DNA from: [Zimmermannella] alba NBRC 15616
Lineage (GTDB): Bacteria; Actinomycetota; Actinomycetes; Actinomycetales; Microbacteriaceae
DNA: 64,000 nucleotides
Assembly (NCBI RefSeq): GCF_001570905.1
Contig: NZ_BCSO01000001.1
Location: 248,001 to 312,000, forward strand
Reading direction: 5' to 3'
Shown: piece by piece, positions 33,642 through 43,038 of the stretch
How positions within the stretch are numbered: the stretch's first letter is position 1
Layout of the letters: the number at the start of each line of letters is the position of its first letter
Program-made: the position numbers and the translations under genes
Notes under the pieces: model-generated
What the model saw: only the letters and a program-made list of their open reading frames with translations
What the model was told of the DNA's origin: nothing
The model's database searches: none

Positions 33642-34736
33642 ATGGCACGACGCGTACTTTTGCTCGGATCCACTGGCTCGATCGGCACGCAGGCTCTCGA
33701 CGTCATCCGCCAACGACCCGGCGAATTTGAGGTCGTCGGGCTCTCGGCGGGGCGAAACCGTGAGCTCGTCGCTGCTCAGGCGGCTGAGTTTGGCGTTCCG
33801 AGTGATCACCTGGCTTTCGGTACCCTCGAATCCGAGGCTCTCGTGCGCTCGGTTGATGCGGACGTCGTCGTGAACGGCATCACCGGGTCCGCCGGTCTTC
33901 GCTCGACGCTTGCCGCCCTCGAGCGCGGCACGAGCCTTGCCCTCGCCAACAAGGAATCGCTCGTCGTCGGCGCAGATCTCGTCCGTGCCCGTCGTCAGCC
34001 GGGGCAGATCGTCCCCGTCGACTCGGAGCACTCTGCGATCGCGCAGTGTCTTGTCAGCGGCACCCGCAGTGAGCTTCGCCGACTCGTCCTCACTGCATCG
34101 GGCGGCCCCTTCCGCGGCAAGACGCGGGAGGAACTTCAGGACGTCGCACCCGCCCAGGCCCTCGCACACCCCACCTGGAATATGGGCCGCGTCGTCACGA
34201 CGAACTCCGCAACGCTCATGAACAAAGGGCTCGAGGTGATCGAGGCACACGTGCTGTTTGATGTGCCGCTCGCACAGATTGACGTTGTCGTGCACCCGCA
34301 GTCGATGATCCACTCCATGGTCGAATTCGTCGACGGTTCGACGATTGCGCAGGTCTCAAACCCCGACATGCGTCTGCCGATCGCACTCGGTCTCGACTGG
34401 CCGCGCCGCATCCCGGAGGCCGTCGCCCCGGTTGATTGGACGAAGGCGCACGAGTGGCAGTTTCTGCCCTTGGACACCGAGACCTTCCCTGCCGTGAACC
34501 TCGCGAAGCAGGTCGCCGAGGCAGGATCGAGCTACCCGGTCGTCTTCAACGCGGCGAATGAGGAGGCGGTCGACGCCTTCCACGAGGGAAAGATCGGCTT
34601 CCTCGACATCGTTGACGCAGTCGCAAAGATTGTCGACGAACACGAGCCGGACGCTGGTGACGTCACGCTTGAATCGCTCGAAGCTGCCGAAGTGTGGGCG
34701 CGTCAGCGTGCACGCGAGCGGCTCAACGTACGCTAG
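33642..34736 (+). CDS. dxr: 1-deoxy-D-xylulose 5-phosphate reductoisomerase
   Basis: 364 residues from the ATG at 33642 (GCGGGAAG upstream); a frame 20 codons longer has no family similarity. It rearranges and reduces DXP to MEP with NADPH, the committed step of the non-mevalonate isoprenoid route. The NADPH loop LLLGSTGSIGTQALDV is at about 6-21, LALANKESLV at about 94, and the metal and substrate residues in VDSEHSAIAQ (about 126-135), TASGGPFRG (about 151-159), TNSATLMNKGLEVIEAH (about 186-202). The rip protease gene follows without a gap and ispG after that. Confidence 0.98.
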   Translation: MARRVLLLGSTGSIGTQALDVIRQRPGEFEVVGLSAGRNRELVAAQAAEFGVPSDHLAFGTLESEALVRSVDADVVVNGITGSAGLRSTLAALERGTSLALANKESLVVGADLVRARRQPGQIVPVDSEHSAIAQCLVSGTRSELRRLVLTASGGPFRGKTREELQDVAPAQALAHPTWNMGRVVTTNSATLMNKGLEVIEAHVLFDVPLAQIDVVVHPQSMIHSMVEFVDGSTIAQVSNPDMRLPIALGLDWPRRIPEAVAPVDWTKAHEWQFLPLDTETFPAVNLAKQVAEAGSSYPVVFNAANEEAVDAFHEGKIGFLDIVDAVAKIVDEHEPDAGDVTLESLEAAEVWARQRARERLNVR

Positions 34737-36092
34737 GTGCTCGTGGAACAGGTCCTTCTCTTCATCGTCGGTGTTGTCGTCGCCTTCATCGGCCTCGCCG
34801 TCTCGATCGCCCTGCACGAACTCGGTCACCTGACGACCGCGAAGATGTTCGGCGTTCGGGTCTCGCAGTACATGATCGGATTCGGCCCGACGATCTGGTC
34901 GAAGGTGAAGGGCGAAACCGAGTACGGCTTCAAGCTCCTGCCGCTCGGTGGCTACGTCGCCCTTTCGGGCATGTACCCGCCGAAGCATGCTGGTGAAGCG
35001 CCCCGCGACGGCGGGACGGGCTTTCTCTCGAACATGATCGAGGACGCCCGCGAGGCGAACCAAGAGACGATCATGCCAGGGGAGGAGCACCGCGCGTTCT
35101 CGCTCCTGCCCGCGTGGAAGCGGATCATCGTCATGCTCGCCGGCCCCGTTATGAACCTCGTCATCGCGGTCGTGTGCTTCCTCATCGTGGTGAGCGGATT
35201 CGGTATCTACCAGCCCACGACCACGCTCTACTCGGTTTCCAAGTGCATGGTCTCGCAGGCAGAGGCCGCCCAGCTCGGCGACGCTGCCGCAGAGAACTGC
35301 TCGACGCCTGCCCCCGGGGCCGCGGCTGGGCTCCTGCCCGGCGACAAGCTCGTGTCAATGAACGGCACCGAACTGCACGACTGGAAAGACGCGACCGCCA
35401 TCATCCGTGCGAACGCGGATAAGCCCATCGAGACGGTCATCGAACGCGCAGGTCAGCAGCAGACCGTCACGATCACGCCCCGCGCGAACACCGTGTTCGT
35501 CACGGACGACTTTTCGGGCGAGCGGGTGAAGGACGAGGCCGGCAACTACAAGACTGAGGTCGTCGGCTTTGTCGGAGTCTCGCCGACGAGCGCACGCGAG
35601 CAGATGCCGCCGAGCTACGCCTTCGAATTCGCGGGCTTCAACATCGGCAAGGTATTCGAGATGATCATGAGCCTGCCGCAGCGTGTTGTGGACATGTGGC
35701 ACGCAGGCTTCGGCGGAGCTGAACGTGATCCGAACGGCCCGCAGTCGGTGGTCGGTGTCGGCCGAATCGTCGGCGAAGTCTCTGCGCTCACGGAAATCCC
35801 GGTGCTCGACCGCATCGCGACGGTCATTCAGATTGTCGGCTCGGTGAACATTGCGCTCGGCATCATGAACCTCATCCCGCTGCCGCCGCTTGACGGCGGG
35901 CACATTTTCGCCTCGATCGTCGACATGATCCGCCGCGGCCTCGCGAAGGCGTTCGGGAAGGAAGACCCGGGCCCCTTCGACACCGCAAAGCTTTTGCCGA
36001 TCACGATGGTGGTTGCCGGTCTCCTCCTGGCAATGAGCGCACTCTTCATTTACGTCGACATCGTCAATCCGATCAGCCTGACCGGGAAGTAA
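34737..36092 (+). CDS. RseP/Rip1-type site-2 intramembrane zinc protease
   Basis: 451 residues from GTG at 34737, directly after the dxr stop; GTG at 34743 is an alternative. The first membrane helix carries the zinc motif ALHELGHL (HExxH, about residues 25-32). A PDZ domain is at about 195-260 ([17 protein letters not shown]). A later helix carries the third ligand in [14 protein letters not shown] (about 382-395). The family cuts membrane-bound anti-sigma factors and signal-peptide remnants (RseP, mycobacterial Rip1). Its place between dxr and ispG is conserved in actinobacteria. Confidence 0.95.
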   Translation: MLVEQVLLFIVGVVVAFIGLAVSIALHELGHLTTAKMFGVRVSQYMIGFGPTIWSKVKGETEYGFKLLPLGGYVALSGMYPPKHAGEAPRDGGTGFLSNMIEDAREANQETIMPGEEHRAFSLLPAWKRIIVMLAGPVMNLVIAVVCFLIVVSGFGIYQPTTTLYSVSKCMVSQAEAAQLGDAAAENCSTPAPGAAAGLLPGDKLVSMNGTELHDWKDATAIIRANADKPIETVIERAGQQQTVTITPRANTVFVTDDFSGERVKDEAGNYKTEVVGFVGVSPTSAREQMPPSYAFEFAGFNIGKVFEMIMSLPQRVVDMWHAGFGGAERDPNGPQSVVGVGRIVGEVSALTEIPVLDRIATVIQIVGSVNIALGIMNLIPLPPLDGGHIFASIVDMIRRGLAKAFGKEDPGPFDTAKLLPITMVVAGLLLAMSALFIYVDIVNPISLTGK

Positions 36093-36131
36093 CACCGGGC
36101 GAGCTTCGGCTGCACATGAAGGCACCGGGCC

Positions 36132-36137
36132 TACAAT
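36132..36137 (+). promoter_or_regulatory. -10 box of ispG
   Basis: TACAAT, 7 nt before the GTG at 36145. The ATG at 36136 is part of the box and would not be transcribed, which settles the start. Confidence 0.5.
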
Positions 36138-36144
36138 GGCCCAC

Positions 36145-37290
36145 GTGCCAGCAGTGAATCTCGGAATGCCCAAGGTCCCCGAAACCCTTGCCCCGCGCCG
36201 CAAGTCGCGCAAGATCAAGGTCGGCAATGTGGAGGTCGGTGGCGACGCACCCGTGAGCGTGCAGTCGATGACGACGACTCCCACCACGGACATCAACGCG
36301 ACGCTGCAGCAGATCGCCGAGCTCACCGCATCCGGTTGCGACATTGTGCGTGTGGCCGTGCCGAGCCGCGACGATGCGGAAGCGCTTCCGATCATTGCGA
36401 AGAAGAGCCAGATTCCGGTTATCGCAGACATCCACTTCCAGCCGGCGTACGTGTTCAAGGCCATCGACGCGGGCTGCGCGGCGGTGCGTGTGAACCCGGG
36501 CAACATCCGCAAGTTCGACGACAAGGTCGGCGAGATCGCGAAGGCCGCGAAGGATGCCGGTGTGTCGCTGCGCATCGGCGTGAACGCGGGTTCGCTCGAG
36601 CCGAGTCTGCTGCAGAAGTACGGCAAGCCCACCGCGGAAGCTCTCGTTGAGTCGGCGGTGTGGGAAGCGAGCCTGTTCGAAGAGCACGATTTCCACGACT
36701 TCAAGATCTCGGTCAAGCACAACGACCCGATCGTCATGGTGAAGGCGTATCGGATGCTTGCTGAGCGCGGCGACTGGCCGCTCCACCTCGGCGTCACCGA
36801 AGCGGGCCCCGCCTTCCAGGGCACGATCAAGTCGGCCACCGCCTTCGGCATCCTGCTCGCTGAGGGTATCGGTGACACGATTCGCGTCTCGCTCTCTGCT
36901 CCGCCTGCCGAAGAGGTCAAGGTTGGCCTGCAGATCCTGCAGTCGCTCAACCTCCGCGAGCGTCGCCTTGAGATCGTGAGCTGCCCGTCCTGTGGCCGCG
37001 CCCAGGTTGACGTGTACACGCTCGCCGAGAACGTGACCGAGGGCCTCAAGCACCTCACGGTGCCGATCCGTGTGGCCGTCATGGGCTGCGTTGTGAACGG
37101 CCCCGGCGAAGCGCGTGAGGCGGACCTCGGTGTCGCCTCCGGTAACGGCAAGGGCCAGATCTTTGTCAAGGGTGAAGTCATCAAGACGGTGCCCGAATCC
37201 GAGATCGTCGAGACGCTCATCCAGGAAGCGAACCGTATCGCTGCTGAGATGCCTACGAGCGCAACCGGCACCCCGGAAGTGATCGTCTAA
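36145..37290 (+). CDS. ispG: 4-hydroxy-3-methylbut-2-enyl diphosphate synthase (flavodoxin/ferredoxin)
   Basis: 381 residues from GTG at 36145; the ATG three codons earlier overlaps the -10 box. It converts MEcPP to HMBPP, the penultimate MEP-pathway step, using a [4Fe-4S] cluster. The TIM-barrel half contains [17 protein letters not shown] (about 38-54) and [14 protein letters not shown] (about 97-110). The cluster cysteines are in [14 protein letters not shown] (about 276-289) and [11 protein letters not shown] (about 313-323). Third gene of the dxr-rip-ispG block, with its own promoter. Confidence 0.97.
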   Translation: MPAVNLGMPKVPETLAPRRKSRKIKVGNVEVGGDAPVSVQSMTTTPTTDINATLQQIAELTASGCDIVRVAVPSRDDAEALPIIAKKSQIPVIADIHFQPAYVFKAIDAGCAAVRVNPGNIRKFDDKVGEIAKAAKDAGVSLRIGVNAGSLEPSLLQKYGKPTAEALVESAVWEASLFEEHDFHDFKISVKHNDPIVMVKAYRMLAERGDWPLHLGVTEAGPAFQGTIKSATAFGILLAEGIGDTIRVSLSAPPAEEVKVGLQILQSLNLRERRLEIVSCPSCGRAQVDVYTLAENVTEGLKHLTVPIRVAVMGCVVNGPGEAREADLGVASGNGKGQIFVKGEVIKTVPESEIVETLIQEANRIAAEMPTSATGTPEVIV

Positions 37291-37300
37291 GGACCCGATC

Positions 37301-37336
37301 ATCAGGTGTCATCCAGAGTCATGGATGGCGCCTGAT
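37301..37336 (+). terminator. 15-bp hairpin after ispG
   Basis: ATCAGGTGTCATCCA (37301-37315), loop of 6, TGGATGGCGCCTGAT (37322-37336), with two G-U pairs and no T tract. It begins 10 nt after the ispG stop. Confidence 0.6.
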
Positions 37337-37437
37337 GCGTCTCCGGCGCAGATTGTTCCCGCGGCCACCCCAAGTCATCCGCGAGTGGGGGAGCGTTTCC
37401 CCGTGCGAGCGGATGCGTTGTTCAAGGAGCCCCCGTA

Positions 37438-37449
37438 ACGTGGCCACGT
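37438..37449. promoter_or_regulatory. 12-bp palindrome upstream of the MoxR operon
   Basis: ACGTGGCCACGT, perfectly self-complementary, 39 nt before the GTG start at 37489. It has the form of an operator for a dimeric regulator. No regulator is known. Confidence 0.3.
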
Positions 37450-37488
37450 GGAGCCACACAGCTTCGAGAAGCCAGAAAGCGAGAGACC

Positions 37489-38706
37489 GTGACGCAACCC
37501 GGACAGCCCGCCCCGCAGCCGAGCTACCCCAACGCTTCGCAGCAGGCTCCGAACCAGCAGTATCAGCAGCAGGGCTCCGCATACCCCGGGCAGCAGGCAC
37601 CGCAGCAGCAGGCCAGCCAGCAGATGATGGGGTGGCCGCCGCAGCGTCAGCAGGAAGCACCTCGCGCACCGCAGGCCACGAACGGCGCCACGGCAGCGCC
37701 GCAGCAGGTGCCCGTGCAGCGCCCCGAGCGCCTCACGAACGCTGAACTTGCCGAAGCGCGTGAGCTCCTCGGAGGGATTACGCGGGCCTACCAGCGCAAG
37801 GTCGTCGGCCAGGATCGCCTGCGTGAAAGTCTGCTCATCGCCCTCATGACGGGCGGCCACATCCTCCTCGAATCCGTGCCGGGCCTCGCGAAGACGACTG
37901 CCGCGCACGCCCTCGCCGAGGCTGTGGATGCTTCCTTCAAGCGCATCCAGTGCACGCCCGACCTCCTGCCCTCCGACATCGTCGGCACGCAGATATACGA
38001 CGCCACGCAGAATGCGTTCACGACGCAGCTTGGCCCCGTCCACGCGAACTTCGTGCTCCTCGACGAGATCAACCGCTCGAGCGCGAAGACGCAGTCGGCG
38101 ATGCTCGAGGCCATGCAGGAGAAGCAGACGACGATCGGCGGCACCGTCTACGAGCTGCCCTCGCCGTTCCTCGTCATGGCAACCCAGAACCCCATCGAGC
38201 AAGAAGGCACCTACGTGCTCCCCGAAGCACAGCTCGACCGCTTCATGCTCAAGGACGTCCTCGACTACCCAACCCCGGTCGAAGAAGCTGAAGTGCTCCG
38301 CCGCATTGACGGTGGCGTCTTTGACGAGTCGAGCGAGGCCGTCGCGAGCCTCGATGACGTGCGTCGCCTCCAGCGGCTCACGAAGCGCGTCTACCTCGAC
38401 GCGAGCATCACCGAATACCTCGTCGGTATCAGCTACGTCACCCGCCACGCAGGCCAGTACCTGCCGCCGGAGCTCGCCCGACTCGTTGAAGTCGGTGCCT
38501 CACCGCGCGCCTCAATCAACTTCTCGAAGGCGGCACGCGCCCTCGCGCTCCTCAACGGCCGCGACCACGTCATCCCGGACGACATCCGCCGCCTCTCGCA
38601 CCGCATCCTCCGCCACCGCGTCATCCTCGGCTACGAAGCCGACGCCCAGGGCATCACGCCCGAAGACATCATCGACGCCATGTTCCAGGCTGTGAGGACC
38701 CCGTAA
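37489..38706 (+). CDS. MoxR-family AAA+ ATPase with a Gln/Pro-rich N-terminus
   Basis: 405 residues, GTG start at 37489. Residues 1-75 are rich in Gln, Pro, Ala and Tyr and probably disordered. The MoxR AAA+ domain follows: a helical start with the YQRKVVGQDRL sequence, Walker A variant ESVPGLAKTTAAHALA (about 127-142), FVLLDEINRSSAKTQSAMLEAM (Walker B, about 186-207), sensor 1 MATQNPIEQEGTYVLPEAQLDR. MoxR ATPases act as chaperones that mature vWA proteins, and two vWA genes lie in the same operon. The extension is unusual for the family, normally about 320-350 residues. The DUF58 gene follows after 3 nt. Confidence 0.93.
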   Translation: MTQPGQPAPQPSYPNASQQAPNQQYQQQGSAYPGQQAPQQQASQQMMGWPPQRQQEAPRAPQATNGATAAPQQVPVQRPERLTNAELAEARELLGGITRAYQRKVVGQDRLRESLLIALMTGGHILLESVPGLAKTTAAHALAEAVDASFKRIQCTPDLLPSDIVGTQIYDATQNAFTTQLGPVHANFVLLDEINRSSAKTQSAMLEAMQEKQTTIGGTVYELPSPFLVMATQNPIEQEGTYVLPEAQLDRFMLKDVLDYPTPVEEAEVLRRIDGGVFDESSEAVASLDDVRRLQRLTKRVYLDASITEYLVGISYVTRHAGQYLPPELARLVEVGASPRASINFSKAARALALLNGRDHVIPDDIRRLSHRILRHRVILGYEADAQGITPEDIIDAMFQAVRTP

Positions 38707-38709
38707 GCC

Positions 38710-39600
38710 GTGGCCGACCCACTGCTCACTCGCGTCAAGTCGAAGCTGCACCTCACGGCCCGGCGGCGCGTCACGCATGCCCTCGACGGGCAGTACCGCT
38801 CGCTGCAGCACGGACGCTCCATGGACTTTGAAGACCTCCGCGAATACACGACGGGCGACGAAGTCAAAGACATCGACTGGAACGCGACCGCGCGCCTTGG
38901 TACGACCCTCGTGAAGCGCTACCACGCGGAGCGCCGGCACCGGATGCTCTTCGTCGTCGACCGAGGTCGCAACATGGCCGCCCAGTCTGACGGCGGCACC
39001 GAGAAGCGCATGCTCGCCGTGCTCATTACCGGCATCCTTGGCTACCTCGCCATTCGTCACGGCGATGAAGTTGCCCTCGCGACCGGTGACGCCGAATCGC
39101 ACCGCCTCATGCCGTACCGCACGAGCGAACGCGAGCTTGAGCGGATGCTGCACGAAGCCCACGACCACGTGAGCCTCGACGGGCCGCAGAGCGACCTGCC
39201 GGGCCTGCTGCAGCACATCCGCCAGCGGCTTCGCGGGCATCACTTCCTTGTTGTCATTGCGGACGAGACCGAGCTCACGGATGAGATCCAAGAGCTCATT
39301 CGCCGGCTCACCGTGCAGCACGAACTCGTGTGGATCGAGATCGCCGATGCGAACCCACTTGCTGGCGGCAACGCGGCAAGCCTCAGCTATGACGTGAGCG
39401 GATCATGGCGGATGCCGTCGCTCCTTGCCCAGAACGAACAGCTCGCCGCAGAACTTCGGGCGAATGAGCGTAACCGCACCAGGCGGCTTTCGGCGCTTGT
39501 CACCGAGCTCGGTGCCAGCTTCGCGCGCGTCCACTCCGAAGAGGACGTCATGCCGGCACTCATCGAGCTGCTCAAGCGACGGGGGAGGACACATGCCTAG
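38710..39600 (+). CDS. DUF58 protein
   Basis: 296 residues, GTG start at 38710, 3 nt after the MoxR gene. The conserved DUF58 block MDFEDLREYTTGDEVKDIDWNATARLG lies at about 38-64, followed by a degenerate vWA-like half (MLFVVDRGRNMAA). These proteins are the constant partner of MoxR and vWA genes and are thought to be a substrate or adaptor of the ATPase. No membrane helix is apparent, so this copy is likely cytoplasmic. The next gene overlaps its end by 8 nt. Confidence 0.92.
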   Translation: MADPLLTRVKSKLHLTARRRVTHALDGQYRSLQHGRSMDFEDLREYTTGDEVKDIDWNATARLGTTLVKRYHAERRHRMLFVVDRGRNMAAQSDGGTEKRMLAVLITGILGYLAIRHGDEVALATGDAESHRLMPYRTSERELERMLHEAHDHVSLDGPQSDLPGLLQHIRQRLRGHHFLVVIADETELTDEIQELIRRLTVQHELVWIEIADANPLAGGNAASLSYDVSGSWRMPSLLAQNEQLAAELRANERNRTRRLSALVTELGASFARVHSEEDVMPALIELLKRRGRTHA

Positions 39601-40108
39601 CCTCTGCATCACCTCCACGAGCGTTCTGGCCGCGCCAGAAGCGCCACAGGGGACCATCATGCCGATCGTCGGCTACTGGCCCATCTGGGGCCTCCTCGCC
39701 GTCGCCATCCTGCTCGCGATCTTCGCCTACTACCTCTTTGTGTGGTGGAACACCCGCAAGCGCGACCCGCTGCCGGAGCTTGAGGTACCCCGCCCGGCAC
39801 CAGACCTCGGCGCGATCCGCATGGCAAAGCTTCGCGAAGTGGATGCCGTCGAAGCGCGCTACCTGCAGGGACAACTTTCGAGCCGCAAGGCGCACGCCGA
39901 ACTCTCGCGCATCATCCGCGAATACGTCGCCGCAGCCACCGGCATCCCCGCCGACAAGATGGACCTCACCCAGCTGCGCAGCACGGGCCTGCGCGGCACC
40001 ACACACACGATCGCCCAGTACTACCCGATCGTGTTCGGTGCCCGCGAATATCGGGGCGTCTCCGAGGGTGCTCGTGCCGCGAGGAGCGTGATGACCCAGT
40101 GGCTCTAG
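39593..40108 (+). CDS. Small membrane protein of the MoxR/vWA operon (DUF4381-like)
   Basis: 171 residues from the ATG at 39593, with GGGGGAGG just upstream; it overlaps the DUF58 stop. One membrane helix at about 26-46 (IWGLLAVAILLAIFAYYLFVWW) is followed by a cytoplasmic domain of about 120 residues with RYLQGQLSSRKAHAELSRIIREYVAAATG. This layout corresponds to the small membrane protein between DUF58 and vWA genes in aerotolerance (Bat)-type operons. Function unknown. The vWA gene starts inside its last codons. Confidence 0.8.
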   Translation: MPSLCITSTSVLAAPEAPQGTIMPIVGYWPIWGLLAVAILLAIFAYYLFVWWNTRKRDPLPELEVPRPAPDLGAIRMAKLREVDAVEARYLQGQLSSRKAHAELSRIIREYVAAATGIPADKMDLTQLRSTGLRGTTHTIAQYYPIVFGAREYRGVSEGARAARSVMTQWL

Positions 40109-41076
40109 GAATGTGGTGGCTCACCGCCGGGCTCATCCTCGCCGCCGCCGTTGTCGGGGTGGTGGCGTGGATACGTTCTCGGAGGGCGCGCTCGCAACAC
40201 GCACGCCCCATCGCGAACTCACACCGCCTGACCCGCATCCCCGGCTACCGTCGCGCCCTCAAGCGTTCAAGTCTGCAGGCAAGCCTCGCCCTTGTGACGC
40301 TCAGCGTCCTCGTCGTGCTCGCCGCGATCGGCTCCGGCCGTTGGATCTACCAGCGCGTGGAACAGCCCGAGAAGTTCAACCGCGACATCGTGCTCTGCCT
40401 GGATGTCTCAGGCTCCATGGTCGACTACGACGTCCAGGTCATCCAGCGGTACCTCGAAATGCTGCCCGGATTCCAGGGCGAACGTATTTCCCTCGTGCTC
40501 TGGGATGCCACCGCAGTCCCGGTCTTCCCACTCACCGACGACTACGACTTCGTGAACGACCAGCTCAAGCTCGTCGCCGACTCCATGGAGAGCTACGGCT
40601 CGGTGGGCAGCGAATACTTCGCTGGCACGCGGAACAGCGGCGGCGCCTCGCTCGTCGGCGACGGCCTTGCAAGCTGCGCCCTCATGTTCGGCGAAACCAC
40701 CGACGACGGCCGCAGCCGCTCCATCATCTTCGCCACCGACAACGCCGTGAACGGTGACGCGCTCATGTCCCTCCCCGAGGCAGCAGCCCTCACCAAGGAG
40801 CGCAAGATCACCGTCTACGGCCTCGACGCGAATGAATTCGAAGACGCCTTCGCTGACGAATACCGCGTTCAGATCGAACAGAACGGCGGTAAATACTTCA
40901 AACTCTCCGACGAATCGAGCATCAGCGCCATCGTGGACGACATCACGAGCGAACAGACCTCGATCATCCGCGGCGCCCCAATCGTTCTCATCACCGACCG
41001 CCCCGCCGGCTGGCTCATCGCGATCCTTGGCGTCCTCGTCGGATATCTCGTCCTCGCGTGGAGGCTCAAGCTATGA
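40099..41076 (+). CDS. vWA-domain membrane protein (BatA-like)
   Basis: 325 residues from GTG at 40099 (ATG at 40111 is an alternative), overlapping the preceding stop. A membrane helix lies at about 8-25, another at about 60-80, and a C-terminal one at about 302-322. Between them is a von Willebrand A domain with a full MIDAS motif: DVSGSM at about residues 102-107, plus later D in FATDNAVNGD. The domain would face outside or inside depending on topology; BatA-type proteins present it on the outer face. Co-translated with the second vWA gene (ATGA). Confidence 0.9.
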   Translation: MALGMWWLTAGLILAAAVVGVVAWIRSRRARSQHARPIANSHRLTRIPGYRRALKRSSLQASLALVTLSVLVVLAAIGSGRWIYQRVEQPEKFNRDIVLCLDVSGSMVDYDVQVIQRYLEMLPGFQGERISLVLWDATAVPVFPLTDDYDFVNDQLKLVADSMESYGSVGSEYFAGTRNSGGASLVGDGLASCALMFGETTDDGRSRSIIFATDNAVNGDALMSLPEAAALTKERKITVYGLDANEFEDAFADEYRVQIEQNGGKYFKLSDESSISAIVDDITSEQTSIIRGAPIVLITDRPAGWLIAILGVLVGYLVLAWRLKL

Positions 41077-42074
41077 CCTGGAATCCCATCTTCCCGTGGT
41101 GGCTTGTGCTCATCATCGCGCTCGCGGTGATCGGCTTCGTGATCTGGCAGCTCATCGCAGCACCCAAGGGCGCTCGTCGTCGCGGTTGGGCAATCCGCCT
41201 CGTCGTTGTTGTCCTGGTCATGCTCGCGTGCTTCCGCCCTGGCATTGGTTCCCAGCGCGCGGCCGTCGTCGAGCGTGCACTCGACGTGTTCTTTGTCGTC
41301 GACACGAGCGCGAGCATTATCGCCGAAGACTGGGATGGCACGAAGCCGCGCCTGGATGGCGTGAAGGCGGATGTGAAGGCCCTCGCTGAAGCCCACCCCG
41401 GTGCACGCTTCTCGCTCATCACCTTCGACTCCAACGTCGTCCAGCGCCTGCCCCTCACGACCGACACGAGCGCACTCGAGTCTTCACTCGATGCTCTCCG
41501 CCCTGAAGTGACGAAGTACTCGTCTGGCTCCTCCGTCGGAGGAGCCGCAGAACTCCTCGCAAAGACGCTCAAGAAGGCCTCGGAGGACAGCACGCCGCGA
41601 GCCCGCGTCGTCTATTACTTCGGCGACGGCGAACAGACATCGACGAAGGAACCTGAATCCTTCAAGGAGTCGGCCCAGTACGTGAGCGGGGGAGGGGTCT
41701 TCGGATACGGCACCCCCGAGGGCGGGCAGATGCGGGAAACCGCGAGCAGCCTCGCCACGTCAACGCCCGACTACATCGAGTACCAGGGACAGCCCGCAAA
41801 ATCTGTCATTGACGAGAACAACCTCAACCAGATCGCCCAGCAGCTTGGCGTGAGCTACCAGCACCGTGATGCCGGAACCACCGCACAGGCCGCGCAAGTG
41901 AATGCCGAGGAGACCGACACGTCCCGCTCGAACGACGTCGAACGCGCCTTCGAGCTGTACTGGATCCTCCTCATCGCGGCGACGCTCCTCCTGCTCATCG
42001 AACTCTGGCGAACCAGCCGCGCCACTGCCGAACTCGCCGCCGCTCGAGAGGGGGTCGAACGTGACGAGCCGTAA
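41073..42074 (+). CDS. Second vWA-domain membrane protein (BatB-like)
   Basis: 333 residues from the ATG at 41073, overlapping the previous stop by 4 nt. Hydrophobic helices lie at about 8-28, 43-62 and 300-318. The vWA domain begins at about 75 with VVDTSAS (MIDAS DxSxS) and continues with FSLITFDSNV and YYFGDGEQTS. It is a diverged relative of the preceding gene, so the two may form a heteromer chaperoned by the MoxR ATPase. Role in the envelope is inferred only from the operon type. Confidence 0.9.
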   Translation: MTWNPIFPWWLVLIIALAVIGFVIWQLIAAPKGARRRGWAIRLVVVVLVMLACFRPGIGSQRAAVVERALDVFFVVDTSASIIAEDWDGTKPRLDGVKADVKALAEAHPGARFSLITFDSNVVQRLPLTTDTSALESSLDALRPEVTKYSSGSSVGGAAELLAKTLKKASEDSTPRARVVYYFGDGEQTSTKEPESFKESAQYVSGGGVFGYGTPEGGQMRETASSLATSTPDYIEYQGQPAKSVIDENNLNQIAQQLGVSYQHRDAGTTAQAAQVNAEETDTSRSNDVERAFELYWILLIAATLLLLIELWRTSRATAELAAAREGVERDEP

Positions 42075-43002
42075 CACCGACACCAGCGACATCGACGACG
42101 AGCAGATGACGGACGTCGGCGCGCCGGAACACTCCGGGGCCAACATTGAGCTCCCGTCCGAGCACGACGAGACGCCCCAGGATGGCGCGCCCGAGGTTGT
42201 CGAAGCAGAACTCGCTCCACCGAGCAAAGAAGAGCTGGAAGCAGCTGACCGTCGCGTGCGGCGCGCCCGACGCAAGCGACTCATCCTGTGGGGGACACCC
42301 GTCGTCGTCATCCTTGCACTCGTCGCCTTCAAGCTCCTCTCGATGATCTTCATCGCGAACCAAGCTGTGAAACAGTACGAAGCAGGCTCCTACGAGGAGT
42401 CGCTCAACACCTCGGAACTCCTCACCTACGGCAACGTCATCGAACCGTGGAAGGCGCACTACGACGTCGGTACGAACTACCTGCAGCTCGGAGTCTTGCC
42501 CGAATCGAAGGCCGAACTCGAACAGGCGCTCGCGCTCGCGGCGCCGAGCGAGGCGTGCCCCGTGCGAGCAAACCTCGCCATCACCATTGAGCGCCTCGGT
42601 GATCTCGCGCTCGCAAACGGTGACGAGGCAGCTTCGAAGGCCTACTACGAGGAGGCGAAGAAGGTACTCGCTGAACGGGACCCCTCGTGCGAGCAGTCGA
42701 GCTCTGAACCGTCGTCGCAAGAGACCGAGCAACGTCTCGAGCAGAAGACCGGCGAAAGCAACGAAGGCTCGCAGGACTCGACCTCGAGTCCGACCCCTTC
42801 ACCGAGCGAGAGCCCGACGCCGAACCCCTCAAACACGCCGGACGAGCAGTCGCAGGAGAATGAGACGCCGGGGGCATCGGCCAGCCCGCAATCCGCAGAA
42901 GAACAGCTGCAGGAACAGCTCGGCGAGAACCAGCAGCAGCGCGAAGAACAGCTCGATGAGGAGAACAACAGCAGCTCGGGAGGCGCCGAGAAACCCTGGT
43001 AA
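42061..43002 (+). CDS. TPR-like membrane protein closing the MoxR/vWA operon
   Basis: 313 residues from GTG at 42061, overlapping the previous gene by 14 nt. The N-terminal 80 residues are acidic, then a basic stretch (RRVRRARRKR) and one membrane helix at about 82-105. Residues about 110-205 form two or three TPR-like helix pairs (AVKQYEAGSYEESLNTSELL; YDVGTNYLQLGVLPESKAELEQAL). The last 100 residues are rich in Ser, Glu, Gln and Pro, with SPTPSPSESPTPNPS. BatC/BatE proteins in such operons also have TPRs. It ends just before proS. Confidence 0.8.
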   Translation: MTSRNTDTSDIDDEQMTDVGAPEHSGANIELPSEHDETPQDGAPEVVEAELAPPSKEELEAADRRVRRARRKRLILWGTPVVVILALVAFKLLSMIFIANQAVKQYEAGSYEESLNTSELLTYGNVIEPWKAHYDVGTNYLQLGVLPESKAELEQALALAAPSEACPVRANLAITIERLGDLALANGDEAASKAYYEEAKKVLAERDPSCEQSSSEPSSQETEQRLEQKTGESNEGSQDSTSSPTPSPSESPTPNPSNTPDEQSQENETPGASASPQSAEEQLQEQLGENQQQREEQLDEENNSSSGGAEKPW

Positions 43003-43025
43003 CCCCGAATGGGGGAGGTTCGCAC

Positions 43026-43031
43026 TACGAT
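43026..43031 (+). promoter_or_regulatory. -10 box of proS
   Basis: TACGAT, 7 nt before the ATG at 43039. The earlier ATGs at 43009 and 43030 precede or overlap the box. Confidence 0.5.
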
Positions 43032-43038
43032 GAACCCC

